Of a stretch of DNA of 12,843 nucleotides, positions 1 to 7,191 are shown piece after piece. Each line of letters begins with the position of its first letter. Position 1 is the first letter of the stretch. The stretch is from JANMEX01 sp031423755 (GTDB lineage Bacteria > Pseudomonadota > Alphaproteobacteria > Rhizobiales > Rhizobiaceae). Location of the stretch: positions 1 through 12,843 of the forward strand of contig JANPGC010000242.1 of the NCBI GenBank assembly GCA_031423755.1, in the 5' to 3' direction. The position numbers and the translations under genes are program-made. The notes under the pieces are model-generated. The model saw only the letters and a list, made by a program, of their open reading frames with translations, was not told where the DNA came from and did no database searches.

Positions 1-326
1 ATAAGCATGTGACATCGCCACACACCCTGTCCGGTGGGTTTGCACTGACAATGCCTTAGCGCGCGCCGTAGTCGCAAGCATCGCTCCAGCATCTGGCGCC
101 TTTGTTTTCAGGGCTCATCACCCGCGACAGGAATCCGACCCCCCGCCGCCAAAGCACCGGCCTTTGCCACGACGACCCGGATCATGACACCGTGTCCCTT
201 TGCAAAGAGCACGGGAATTATGGCGCTGGTGCCAGATGTGGGGATAAGTTTGGCACAAATTTGTTCTGGATTGAGGAATTTCAATGGGTTAGCGGGTGAA
301 ATCGCATGGATAGAACGCGATTGGCG

Positions 327-376
327 ATCTCCCCCCTTGAGGGGGAGATGTCCGACAGGACAGAGGGGGGTGCCCC
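327..376 (+). repeat. mosaic palindromic repeat, left copy
   Basis: The unit starts with a perfect 9-bp hairpin, ATCTCCCCC (327-335) and GGGGGAGAT (341-349), with loop CTTGA. A second small hairpin follows, TGTCC (349-353) and GGACA (358-362), and then a G-run and C-run (365-376). This order matches the short intergenic mosaic palindromes common in Rhizobiales genomes; that family assignment is from memory of the type, not a search. A diverged copy lies in opposite orientation at 447-499. Confidence 0.75.
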
Positions 377-387
377 CGAACGTTCCA

Positions 388-436
388 CAAAGCCGGTCAA
401 TCCATTGTCGCGAGGGCTTCGCCAGCACCGGCTTTG
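388..436. repeat. inner inverted repeat of composite element
   Basis: A perfect 10-bp inverted repeat, CAAAGCCGGT (388-397) and ACCGGCTTTG (427-436), lies between the two outward mosaic copies. Copy, arm, spacer, arm and reversed copy make a nested palindrome of about 173 bp, which could fold into a large cruciform or RNA hairpin. Confidence 0.7.
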
Positions 437-446
437 CACACCGCCG

Positions 447-499
447 GGGCACCCCCTTCTGTCGGCATTCGCCGACATCTTCCCCGCAAGGGGGAAGAT
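447..499 (-). repeat. mosaic palindromic repeat, right (inverted) copy
   Basis: Read on the minus strand this copy begins ATCTTCCCCC, closes its first hairpin with GGGGAAGAT, carries a second hairpin GTCGGC/GCCGAC and ends in AGGGGGTGC. That is the same order and nearly the same sequence as the plus-strand copy at 327-376. The second hairpin stem differs in sequence but keeps its pairing, as expected if structure rather than sequence is conserved. Confidence 0.75.
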
Positions 500-647
500 C
501 ACTGGGAGCCAATTTCTGCGCCGTCACCCGCACATTCTAACAGTAGAGATCATGCCAAACTTTTGTCTTTCCTTCGCCGCGTACGAGGTGACAAAGCGGT
601 GGGGCACTTTCGCGAAGTCACCAAAGCCCGCGTCCGCGTAGGCCAAA

Positions 648-911
648 TCAGCCGACGACAAGCTGCACATAAGCGTTACTTTCAGGATCACCCTCTGGGC
701 TATCATTCTCCGCTATCCAAGAGCCAATGCCATTCTCATATACAGCCAGCATCTGCAGCTTCGTAAGCCCAAACGCGCGGGTCGCGTAGTGTCCTATGTT
801 GCAAACAAAGTCGCTGATAGTGTCCTCAGATATCTCTCCGCCCATTGTCTCATCAGCAAAGGAGCTGACTGCATCGGCTATCCAGTCCGCTCTTTGTTCA
901 TTCATTGACAT
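648..911 (-). CDS. small acidic hypothetical protein (87 aa)
   Basis: I do not recognise this 87-residue protein. It is acidic and has no signal peptide or membrane segment. A predicted helical middle contains CNIGHYATRAFGL and is followed by a segment rich in Asp, Glu, Ser and Pro (DSPEGDPES). The layout loosely recalls small acidic accessory proteins seen in phages and plasmids, but that is only an impression. The first ATG is preceded by GGAG at a spacing of 9 nt, which supports this start over the ATG two codons later. It diverges from the HNH gene with only about 60 bp between the starts, so the promoters must overlap or face each other closely. Its G+C is lower than that of the metabolic genes further right, which fits acquisition together with the HNH gene. 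Confidence 0.6.
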   Translation of the reverse strand: MSMNEQRADWIADAVSSFADETMGGEISEDTISDFVCNIGHYATRAFGLTKLQMLAVYENGIGSWIAENDSPEGDPESNAYVQLVVG

Positions 912-973
912 TTTCGCATTCTCCGTTTCTCATCGCAGAGTAGCAAAGCGAAACGGGTTTGCCGGCAGTGAAA

Positions 974-1831
974 ATGATATTCGTCGCAAAAATCGGGTCG
1001 GCTTATGATGATCACATTGAGAAACGCTATCACTTTCCGAAAAGACTACTTCGAGCCGTAGAGCAGGCGGTTGGTGATTTCATCATCTATTATCAATCAA
1101 GGCGCAATGGAGGGAACCTTTCGTACTTCGCCACCGCTAGAGTGACTGGAATTCGCCCGGATAACGCTAAGGTTGACCATTACTATGCCTCTATCGAACA
1201 TTACCTAGACTTCGATAAGCCGGTCCACTTTCGCCAAAGCGGTGGATTTGAATCGGCGCTCTTCAAACCTGATGGCACGGTAAGTCAAGGAAGGTCACGA
1301 GCTTCGGTGAGAGGCATACCTGAGGCCGAATATAACGCGATCGTTTCCGCGGGATATGCAGGAGCACCCGAATGGCCCGACCGCGATGCGCCCCAATCTG
1401 GCTTTGAAGAAGAGCAAGCCGAGTTCGAGCGGCCCATGGTCGAGTCCGTCATCAACCGAAAATTTAGAGATATCAAGTTTCGACAGCAGGTCCAATCGGC
1501 ATACGACCGTCGGTGCGCACTCACTGGCCTGAGGTTGATAAACGGTGGCGGAAGACCAGAGGTTGAAGCGGCCCACATCAGGCCAGTCGCAGCCAACGGG
1601 ACAGATTCTATTCGCAATGGAATTGCTCTATCCGGGACTGTGCACTGGATGTTTGACCGCGGTTTGATCTCGCTCCGCGACGATTACTCAATATTGCTGT
1701 CACGCCATCTCAACAGTGACATAACTCACTTGCTGACAAAGAACATGATCGCTATCGTACCAAAAGACCTAAATAGCCGACCCCACCCGATAAATCTTGA
1801 ATATCATCGGGATCAGGTTTTCAAACACTAG
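974..1831 (+). CDS. HNH endonuclease with unknown N-terminal domain
   Basis: This is a predicted HNH nuclease of about 285 aa, similar in style to proteins annotated as predicted restriction endonucleases. Residues 165-245 hold the HNH core: Cys181 in CALTG, VEAAHIRP with His201, then a conserved Asn215-Gly and HWMFDRGL with His224 and Asp228. This is the HNH_2 pattern of a beta-beta-alpha metal nuclease. Residues 1-85 form a separate domain marked by SAYDD (9-13), RYHFP (18-22), VGDFIIYY (33-40) and a YYASIEHYLDF segment (70-80). The 'GD..YY' arrangement resembles PUA/EVE-like modified-base binders, but that is my inference. A Glu-rich linker lies near 144-153. The frame is open from a TTG at 959, but the ATG at 974 gives the natural start (MIFVAK). 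No strong ribosome-binding site is visible for either. It converges on aatA with 17 bp between stops. DNA cleavage is likely; a role in restriction of modified DNA is a guess. Confidence 0.85.
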   Translation: MIFVAKIGSAYDDHIEKRYHFPKRLLRAVEQAVGDFIIYYQSRRNGGNLSYFATARVTGIRPDNAKVDHYYASIEHYLDFDKPVHFRQSGGFESALFKPDGTVSQGRSRASVRGIPEAEYNAIVSAGYAGAPEWPDRDAPQSGFEEEQAEFERPMVESVINRKFRDIKFRQQVQSAYDRRCALTGLRLINGGGRPEVEAAHIRPVAANGTDSIRNGIALSGTVHWMFDRGLISLRDDYSILLSRHLNSDITHLLTKNMIAIVPKDLNSRPHPINLEYHRDQVFKH

Positions 1832-1848
1832 GTGGCGGCCGTAAACCC

Positions 1849-3051
1849 TTAGCGAAGCGATGCCGCAAACCGCTGCACCCGCTTGCAAGCCTCTTCCAGC
1901 AACTTCTCACTCGTCGCATAACTGATCCGGAAATTCGGCCCGAGCCCAAACGCCGAGCCATGCACAGCCGCGACACCCTCGGCCTCCAGCAGCGCAATGA
2001 CGAAATCCTCGTCCGTCGCAATCACCTTGCCGGATTCCGTCTTTTTGCCAATCAGCCCCGCCACCGACGGATAGACGTAAAACGCACCTTCCGGCTTGGG
2101 GCAGACCATGCCGGTGGCTTGGTTCAGCATTGAGACGACGAGGTCGCGGCGGGCCTCAAAAGCTTTGCGGAATATCGGCAGGTGCGTCTGCGGGCCGTTC
2201 AGCGCTTCCACGGCCGCCCACTGCGAGATGGTGGAGGCGCCGGAGGTTTGCTGGCCCTGCACCATGTCCATCGCCTTGATGAGATGCTCGGGACCGGCGG
2301 CATAGCCGATGCGCCAGCCGGTCATGGCGTAGGACTTGGAGACGCCGTTCATGGTGAGCGTGCGGTCATACAGCGACGGCTCGACCTGCGCCGGAGTGAC
2401 GAACTGGAAGTCGCCGTAGACGAGATGCTCATACATGTCGTCGGTGAGGATCCAGACATGCGGATGGCGCACGAGAACGTCGGTCAGCGCCTTCATTTCG
2501 GCATGGCTGTACGCCGCGCCGGACGGGTTGGACGGCGAGTTGAGGATGACCCACTTGGTCTTCGGCGTGATGGCGCGGTCAAGATCTTCGGCCTGAAGCT
2601 TGAAATTGTTCTCAAGCGTCGTGGCGACAAAAACCGGTGTGCCATAGTTCAGCGCCACCATTTCCGGATATGACACCCAGTAAGGCGCGGGGATGACGAC
2701 CTCGTCGCCGGGGTTCAGCGTGGCGAGCAGGGCATTGTAGAGCACCTGCTTGCCGCCGGTGCCGACGATGGTTTGGCTTGGCCTATAGTCGAGGCCGTTC
2801 TCGCGCTTGAACTTGGCGGCAATCGCCTCGCGCAGCTGCGGAATGCCCGAAACCGGCGGATATTTGGTCTCGCCGCGGCGGATGGCGGCGATGGCGGCTT
2901 CCTTGATGTTGTCGGGCGTGTCGAAATCCGGCTCGCCGACCGACAGCGAGATGATGTCCTTGCCCGCCGCCTTCAGGTCGCGCGCTTTCTGCGTGATGAC
3001 GATAGTAGCGGAAGGCTTTACGCGCGAAAGGACATCAGCAAGAAAGGCCAT
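1849..3051 (-). CDS. aatA: aspartate aminotransferase (PLP-dependent, class I)
   Basis: A fold-type I aminotransferase of 400 aa, the usual length for the bacterial AatA group. It transfers the amino group between aspartate and 2-oxoglutarate in the cytoplasm; some alphaproteobacterial members also accept prephenate. Visible motifs in order: SVGEPDFDTP (37-46) in the N-terminal substrate segment, SNPSG (174-178) with Asn175 contacting PLP, the TDDMYE segment (203-208) with the PLP-binding Asp and Tyr, SKSYAMTGWRIGY (238-250) with Lys239 as the Schiff-base lysine, and Arg375 in NFRISY, which should bind the substrate alpha-carboxylate. All expected catalytic residues are present. The ATG has GGAG about 9 nt upstream. 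It is transcribed alone, divergently from the EAL gene (159 bp between starts). Which amino acid it prefers in vivo cannot be read from the sequence. Confidence 0.93.
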   Translation of the reverse strand: MAFLADVLSRVKPSATIVITQKARDLKAAGKDIISLSVGEPDFDTPDNIKEAAIAAIRRGETKYPPVSGIPQLREAIAAKFKRENGLDYRPSQTIVGTGGKQVLYNALLATLNPGDEVVIPAPYWVSYPEMVALNYGTPVFVATTLENNFKLQAEDLDRAITPKTKWVILNSPSNPSGAAYSHAEMKALTDVLVRHPHVWILTDDMYEHLVYGDFQFVTPAQVEPSLYDRTLTMNGVSKSYAMTGWRIGYAAGPEHLIKAMDMVQGQQTSGASTISQWAAVEALNGPQTHLPIFRKAFEARRDLVVSMLNQATGMVCPKPEGAFYVYPSVAGLIGKKTESGKVIATDEDFVIALLEAEGVAAVHGSAFGLGPNFRISYATSEKLLEEACKRVQRFAASLR

Positions 3052-3210
3052 GGCGGGAGACTCCGTTGGGGCAGGAATTGCGCCGTCCCTATCGCGCAGG
3101 CAGCGTCAATTCGCAAGGCAAAATCCGGCAAAACGCTGACGAAATGAACATGCTTAACGAAATCTTGAAGCTATCGGGCGCATTTTACGGAACTTCGCAC
3201 GAGGTTTGAG

Positions 3211-4098
3211 ATGTCCGACGCTACGCTCTCCCACATGGTCGCATTCGACAACGGCACGCACGGCGCGCTGTTCGGCTCCTGGCAACTGAAGAGCGCGTTT
3301 CAGCCGATCTTCACGCTTGGCACAGGCCATGCCGAAATCGCCGGGTTCGAGGCGCTGATCCGCCCGTTCCTCGCCGGGCGCGCGGCTTCGCCTGCCACGC
3401 TGTTCCGCACCGTGAAGGGCGGCGAGCGGGGCGCGCTGGAGACGGTGACGCGTGATTTGCACATGAGGAACGCCGCGACGCTGCCGGTGAAGGGCGCGCT
3501 GCTGTTCATCAATCTCGACCCGTCGGCCTTTTCGGACCTGCTGGAGATTTCGCAGGCGCTGGCGTCGGTGCGGCGGCAATGGGCGAAGACTGGAAACGCG
3601 CCCCGGCGGCTGGTGTGCGAAATCACGGAAGGCAAAGCCAAGTCCCCCGCATTGCTGTTTTCGCTCGCAGACACCATCCGCGCAAATGGCTTCCGGCTGG
3701 CCATAGACGACTATGGCGCGAAGGAGTCTGACGCCGCGCGCCTGTCGCGGCTGCGGCCGGACATCGTCAAGCTTGATGGTCGCTGGGTCACACGGTTGAT
3801 GCAGACCAAGGCGGGCTACGGCCACGCCAAGGACATGGTGCAGCGCTTGGCCGGCCTTGGCATCGAAACCGTGTTTGAAGGCATTGAGGAACTGCGCGAG
3901 CTCGAACTCAGCGAAAGCGCGGGCGCGACCTTTGTTCAAGGCTATGCGCTGGCCCGGCCCGAAATTGCGCCGACGAGCTTTGCCCGCTTCATCGCGCCCG
4001 CGGTGCCGCAGAGCGCCCGCGACGCGCTGCTGGAAGCTGTGCGCCATATGACAGCCATGGACCAGCAAAACATCGGCTACGGCCACCGCGCCGCCTGA
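3211..4098 (+). CDS. EAL-domain protein, probable c-di-GMP phosphodiesterase
   Basis: A 295-residue protein made almost entirely of one EAL domain (about 25-255), with no GGDEF domain, membrane segment or recognisable sensor. EAL phosphodiesterases hydrolyse cyclic di-GMP to pGpG. The catalytic set looks complete: Glu47 in FEALIRP, Asn101 in INLDP, Glu137 and Glu140 in CEITEG, Asp166-Asp167 in IDDYG, Lys187 in VKLD, Glu223 in FEGIEE and Gln243 in QGYALARP. One departure is clear: loop 6, normally DDFGTGYSS or close to it, reads DDYGAKESD (166-174). That loop normally helps metal binding and dimerisation, so activity may be weak, or regulation may differ. GAGG at 3201-3204 lies 6 nt before the ATG. 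A 15-bp palindrome overlaps the stop codon. Confidence 0.88.
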   Translation: MSDATLSHMVAFDNGTHGALFGSWQLKSAFQPIFTLGTGHAEIAGFEALIRPFLAGRAASPATLFRTVKGGERGALETVTRDLHMRNAATLPVKGALLFINLDPSAFSDLLEISQALASVRRQWAKTGNAPRRLVCEITEGKAKSPALLFSLADTIRANGFRLAIDDYGAKESDAARLSRLRPDIVKLDGRWVTRLMQTKAGYGHAKDMVQRLAGLGIETVFEGIEELRELELSESAGATFVQGYALARPEIAPTSFARFIAPAVPQSARDALLEAVRHMTAMDQQNIGYGHRAA

Positions 4099-4111
4099 CC
4101 GGTCACCGGTC
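4097..4111. repeat. 15-bp interrupted palindrome at EAL stop
   Basis: GACCGGT and ACCGGTC form perfect 7-bp arms around a single C, beginning inside the EAL stop codon. Another CCGGT follows at about 4120-4124. There is no T-run, so it is not a standard intrinsic terminator. It lies 84 bp before the likely gst start and could be an operator for a dimeric repressor. That is unproven. Confidence 0.4.
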
Positions 4112-4194
4112 TGAATAGGCCGGTTCACAAACTTTCATTTGTGTTCCGCGCCGCGCTCGAACATCGTTCGCATGATGCACGAAAGGCGCGCCAA

Positions 4195-4812
4195 ATGCTC
4201 ACCCTCTATTCCATGCCAAGCTCCGGCAACTCCTACAAGGTGCGGCTGCTGCTCGCCAAGCTTGCCATTCCATTCAGACACATCGCCGCCGAATATGGCT
4301 CGGGCGTCACAACGTCAGATGCGTTCCGCAAACTGAACCCGAACGGCAAGGTGCCGCTGGTGGTGCTGGAGGACGGGCGGACACTCGCCGAGTCCGATGC
4401 GATCCTGACATACTTCGGCGAGGGCACGCGCTTTGTGCCGGAAGACAGATATGACCGCGCCAAGATGTTCGAGTGGATGTTCTTCGAGCAGAATTACCAT
4501 GAGGGCGTCATCGCCGTGCGTGCGGCCATCCTCACCTATCCGCACCGCGCCGCGCAAGCGACGCCGGAGCGCCTCGCCGACCTGCTGGAAAGCGGCCACC
4601 GGGTGCTCGGCGTCATGGAGGCGCAGCTGGAAAAGTCACTGTATATCGCGGGCGATGCCTTCACCCTCGCCGATATTGCGCTCTATGCCTACACCCATAC
4701 TGCAGACTCGAAAGGCGGATTCGAGATGGAGCGCTTCCCGTGCATCAATGAGTGGCTCAAGCGCTGCGCGAAGGACACCGGCCATGTGCCGCTGGAATGG
4801 GGTTGTGATTGA
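4195..4812 (+). CDS. glutathione S-transferase family protein
   Basis: A cytosolic glutathione S-transferase of 205 aa from the ATG at 4195, typical for bacterial members. The frame stays open upstream to a GTG at 4141, but the natural thioredoxin-fold start is MLTLYSMPSSGNSYKVRLLL, and an AAAGGCG-like ribosome-binding site lies about 6 nt before 4195. The N-terminal domain (1-75) has Ser9, Ser10 or Ser13 where the catalytic Ser/Cys/Tyr usually sits, GKVPLVVLEDG with cis-Pro54, and the glutathione-binding ESDAI motif (66-70). The helical C-terminal domain (about 85-200) contains the N-capping box FTLADIALY (156-164). Subclass and electrophile substrate are not clear. It precedes ggt by 54 nt, and both act on glutathione, which suggests cotranscription. 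Confidence 0.9.
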   Translation: MLTLYSMPSSGNSYKVRLLLAKLAIPFRHIAAEYGSGVTTSDAFRKLNPNGKVPLVVLEDGRTLAESDAILTYFGEGTRFVPEDRYDRAKMFEWMFFEQNYHEGVIAVRAAILTYPHRAAQATPERLADLLESGHRVLGVMEAQLEKSLYIAGDAFTLADIALYAYTHTADSKGGFEMERFPCINEWLKRCAKDTGHVPLEWGCD

Positions 4813-4866
4813 CGTGACGGCCCGAGGGTTCCACTATCAGCCTTTCGGCATACAGGGAGCTTCGTC

Positions 4867-6648
4867 ATGCACGAGGAAAACAACACGCCGCTTCAAGTCC
4901 GTTTCAGCGTGAGCTTTCTGGGACGCCTTCGCATTGGCGCAGCTCTTGCCCTGCTCACTTTTGGCATGACCGCTGCCAACGCCCAGACTGTGGCACCCGA
5001 AGCCGCCACCGGCCGCATCGTCAAGACCGTCGAAACCACCAAGCTCGACATGGTCGCCGCAGCCAATCCATTGGCAGCGAAGGCGGGCAAAGATATTCTC
5101 GCGGCAGGCGGCAGCGCCATGGATGCGGCGATTGCCGTGCAGCTGGTGCTCAATCTGGTCGAGCCACAAAGCTCCGGCCTCGGCGGCGGCGCACTTCTGG
5201 TGCATTGGGACGGTAAATCCATGGCGACGCTCGACGGGCGCGAAACTGCGCCTGCTGCTGCGATACCGGAACGATTCCTCTGGGCCGATGGCAAGCCGGT
5301 GGAGTTTTATGCAGCCGTCGTTGGCGGACGCTCCGTTGGCGTGCCCGGCACGCCGAGATTGCTGGAAGCGGCGCACGGAAGATGGGGCAAGCTGCCGTGG
5401 GCAAAGCTGTTTGAACCTGCGATCAGTATAGCCGAAAACGGCTTCAACATCTCCCCGCGTCTTGCCGGACTGCTCGCAAAAGACAAGTTCCTCAGCCGCG
5501 ACCCCAATGCCAAGGCGCTGTATTTCAACGAAGATGGCTCGCCGAAAGCGGCAGGCACGCTGCTGAAAAACCCTGCGATGGCGGCGACGCTGCGGGCACT
5601 CGCGCAAAACGGCATGGATGCGTTTTATACCGGCGACATCGCTCAGGACATTGTCGACACGGTAACCAAGCATCCGGCGAACCCGGGCGACATGACGCTG
5701 GCCGATCTGAAAGGCTACAAGGCCGTCGAGCGCGCCGCTGTCTGCGGTCCCTATCGTGGCAAAAAGGTCTGCGGCATGGGCCCGCCCAGTTCCGGCGCGG
5801 TCGCAGTGCTCCAAACCCTGAGCGTGCTGGAGGGGCAGGACATGGCAGCAATGCCAGCCGGTCCTGACGCTGCGCACTGGATGGCGGAAGCAGAGCGGCT
5901 GGCCTTTGCGGACCGCGCGCAATACCTTGCCGACCCGGATTTCGTCTCTGTTCCGGTCGAAGGATTGCTCGACGCGGAGTATCTTAAATCACGAGCGGCG
6001 CTGGTCGATCCGGCAAAATCCATGGGAACAGCCAAGGCAGGCGAACCGCCGCGCAAGAAGGCGGAAATCCATGCGCCATCCGATGGCATCGAATTCGGCA
6101 CCAGCCATATTTCCATCATCGACCGGTTCGGCAATGCCGTCTCAATGACCACGACCATCGAAGACGGTTTCGGCGCGCGATTGATGACCAAGAGCGGATT
6201 TCTGCTCAACAATGAACTGACGGATTTCTCGTTCCTGCCAACGAAAGACGGACTGACCATCGCCAACCGTGTCGAGCCCGGCAAGCGCCCGCGCAGTTCC
6301 ATGGCTCCGACCATAGTCCTTGATGAATCAGGCAAGCTGTATGCCGTCGTCGGCTCGCCCGGCGGCAGCCTCATCATCAACTTTGTCGTCAAGACACTGG
6401 TCGCCCTGATCGATTGGAAACTCGACCCGCAAGTGGCGGTCGACCTCCCCAATTTCGGCAGCCGCAATGGCCCGACGGAGCTTGAAACGGGGACGGAAGC
6501 GGAAGGCTGGAAGTCCGCACTCGAGGCCAAGGGCCATGCAGTCAAGCTCATCGAGATGACGTCCGGCATTCAGGCGATTGTGGTCACCGAGGACGGCTTT
6601 TTTGGCGGTGCCGACTCGCGGCGCGAAGGGGTGGCGATTGGGAATTAG
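4867..6648 (+). CDS. ggt: gamma-glutamyltransferase, secreted precursor
   Basis: A gamma-glutamyltranspeptidase precursor of 593 aa. It hydrolyses or transfers the gamma-glutamyl group of glutathione and its conjugates in the periplasm. Residues 1-39 look like a signal peptide: a basic stretch up to Arg22, a hydrophobic core and ANA-Q as the cleavage site. The proenzyme should self-cleave before Thr412 in FGTSHISIID, giving subunits of about 371 and 182 aa; the usual second Thr is Ser413 here. Other family residues are visible: Arg125 in DGRETAP binding the glutamate carboxylate, LNNELTDFS (447-455), RPRSSMAPT with Ser477-Ser478, and SPGGS with Gly499-Gly500 near the oxyanion hole. GADSRREG near the end is also typical. 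Cys293 and Cys302 could form a disulfide after export. GGGAG at 4855-4859 lies 7 nt before the ATG. Confidence 0.95.
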   Translation: MHEENNTPLQVRFSVSFLGRLRIGAALALLTFGMTAANAQTVAPEAATGRIVKTVETTKLDMVAAANPLAAKAGKDILAAGGSAMDAAIAVQLVLNLVEPQSSGLGGGALLVHWDGKSMATLDGRETAPAAAIPERFLWADGKPVEFYAAVVGGRSVGVPGTPRLLEAAHGRWGKLPWAKLFEPAISIAENGFNISPRLAGLLAKDKFLSRDPNAKALYFNEDGSPKAAGTLLKNPAMAATLRALAQNGMDAFYTGDIAQDIVDTVTKHPANPGDMTLADLKGYKAVERAAVCGPYRGKKVCGMGPPSSGAVAVLQTLSVLEGQDMAAMPAGPDAAHWMAEAERLAFADRAQYLADPDFVSVPVEGLLDAEYLKSRAALVDPAKSMGTAKAGEPPRKKAEIHAPSDGIEFGTSHISIIDRFGNAVSMTTTIEDGFGARLMTKSGFLLNNELTDFSFLPTKDGLTIANRVEPGKRPRSSMAPTIVLDESGKLYAVVGSPGGSLIINFVVKTLVALIDWKLDPQVAVDLPNFGSRNGPTELETGTEAEGWKSALEAKGHAVKLIEMTSGIQAIVVTEDGFFGGADSRREGVAIGN

Positions 6649-6683
6649 CTTGTCGGCCGCATGCCAATCATGAGGGGAAAGCG

Positions 6684-7076
6684 ATGAACAACGAAACAAG
6701 TCTGAACGCCAACCGGCGCACGGCGATGGCGTTCTACGATCTGATGTTCAACCAGTGCCGCCCCCGCGAGGCGATCGAAGCGTTCACAGGTGAAGTCTAC
6801 ATTCAGCACAACCCGCATGTCGGCGATGGCAAGGAGGCTTTCATCGCATATTTCGAGAAAATGGCACGAGAATATCCAGGCAAAAAGGTTGAGTTCGTCC
6901 GGTCAATTGCCGAGAGCAATCTTGTGGTGTTGCACTGCCGCCAGACATGGCCTGGCCTTCCTGATTACGCAGGGATTGATATTTTCCGGCTGGATGAAGA
7001 CGGCAAAATTGTCGAGCATTGGGATGTGCTGCAAACCGTTCCGGACGAAATGGCACACGGCAACGGCATGTTTTGA
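6684..7076 (+). CDS. SnoaL-like / NTF2-fold protein
   Basis: A 130-residue protein of the SnoaL-like, NTF2-fold superfamily: small cone-shaped alpha+beta proteins, some of them cyclases or isomerases, many without a known reaction. Typical marks are an N-terminal helix with AMAFYDLMFN (14-23), YIQHNPHVGDGKEAF (39-53) and the C-terminal FRLDEDGKIVEHWDVLQ (101-117). His42, Asp97-99-region acids and His112 line up with residues that often face the cavity, but a function cannot be assigned. AGGGG at 6673-6677 gives a good ribosome-binding site. It starts 35 nt after ggt, so cotranscription with gst and ggt is likely. No signal peptide is seen. Confidence 0.85.
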   Translation: MNNETSLNANRRTAMAFYDLMFNQCRPREAIEAFTGEVYIQHNPHVGDGKEAFIAYFEKMAREYPGKKVEFVRSIAESNLVVLHCRQTWPGLPDYAGIDIFRLDEDGKIVEHWDVLQTVPDEMAHGNGMF

Positions 7077-7191
7077 CACTGAACCAGCCGGCAACACCTC
7101 GTTGTGCACAAGCTCAAGTTCGACACTTGCCACGCATGCTCCGTTCTCATCAAGACTGGATTTCAACTCGCCAAACAACTGCGCGCCGGCG

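Larger units (their letters stand above)
1..647. other. gene-poor intergenic region
   Basis: I see no convincing gene here. The open frames on both strands (for example 108-533 minus and 184-540 plus) overlap each other, run straight through the palindromic element at 327-499 and have no recognisable domain. One frame enters from the left edge and stops at TAG (57-59); it could be the last 18 or so codons of a gene outside the window, but nothing identifies it. A minus-strand ATG at 13-15 could equally start a gene leaving the left edge, also unprovable. The only structured part is the composite repeat described separately. Confidence 0.6.

Noticed and set aside
251..264. Sigma-54-like TGGCAC followed by TTGT
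   Set aside because: The spacing is one base short and the GC of the -12 box is missing; no gene follows at a suitable distance.
1..647. Possible tRNA or other structured RNA gene in the left gene-poor region
   Set aside because: No cloverleaf, anticodon arm or TPsiC-like GTTCGAATC sequence was found on either strand.
2182..2673. 163-codon plus-strand frame inside aatA
   Set aside because: Opposite-strand shadow of a well-supported aminotransferase; no start signal or domain.
3154..4128. 324-codon minus-strand frame, longer than the EAL gene it opposes
   Set aside because: It is a shadow of the G+C-rich EAL gene: Arg/Gln/Ala/His-rich with no domain, while the plus strand has every EAL motif and a good ribosome-binding site.
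4837..5922. 361-codon minus-strand frame opposite ggt
   Set aside because: Antisense of a clear ggt with all catalytic residues; the composition is typical of an antisense frame and no motif is seen.
7102..7111. 10-bp palindrome TTGTGCACAA in the convergent gap after the SnoaL-like gene
   Set aside because: Too short to stand out, with no T-run or second copy; neither terminator nor operator can be argued.
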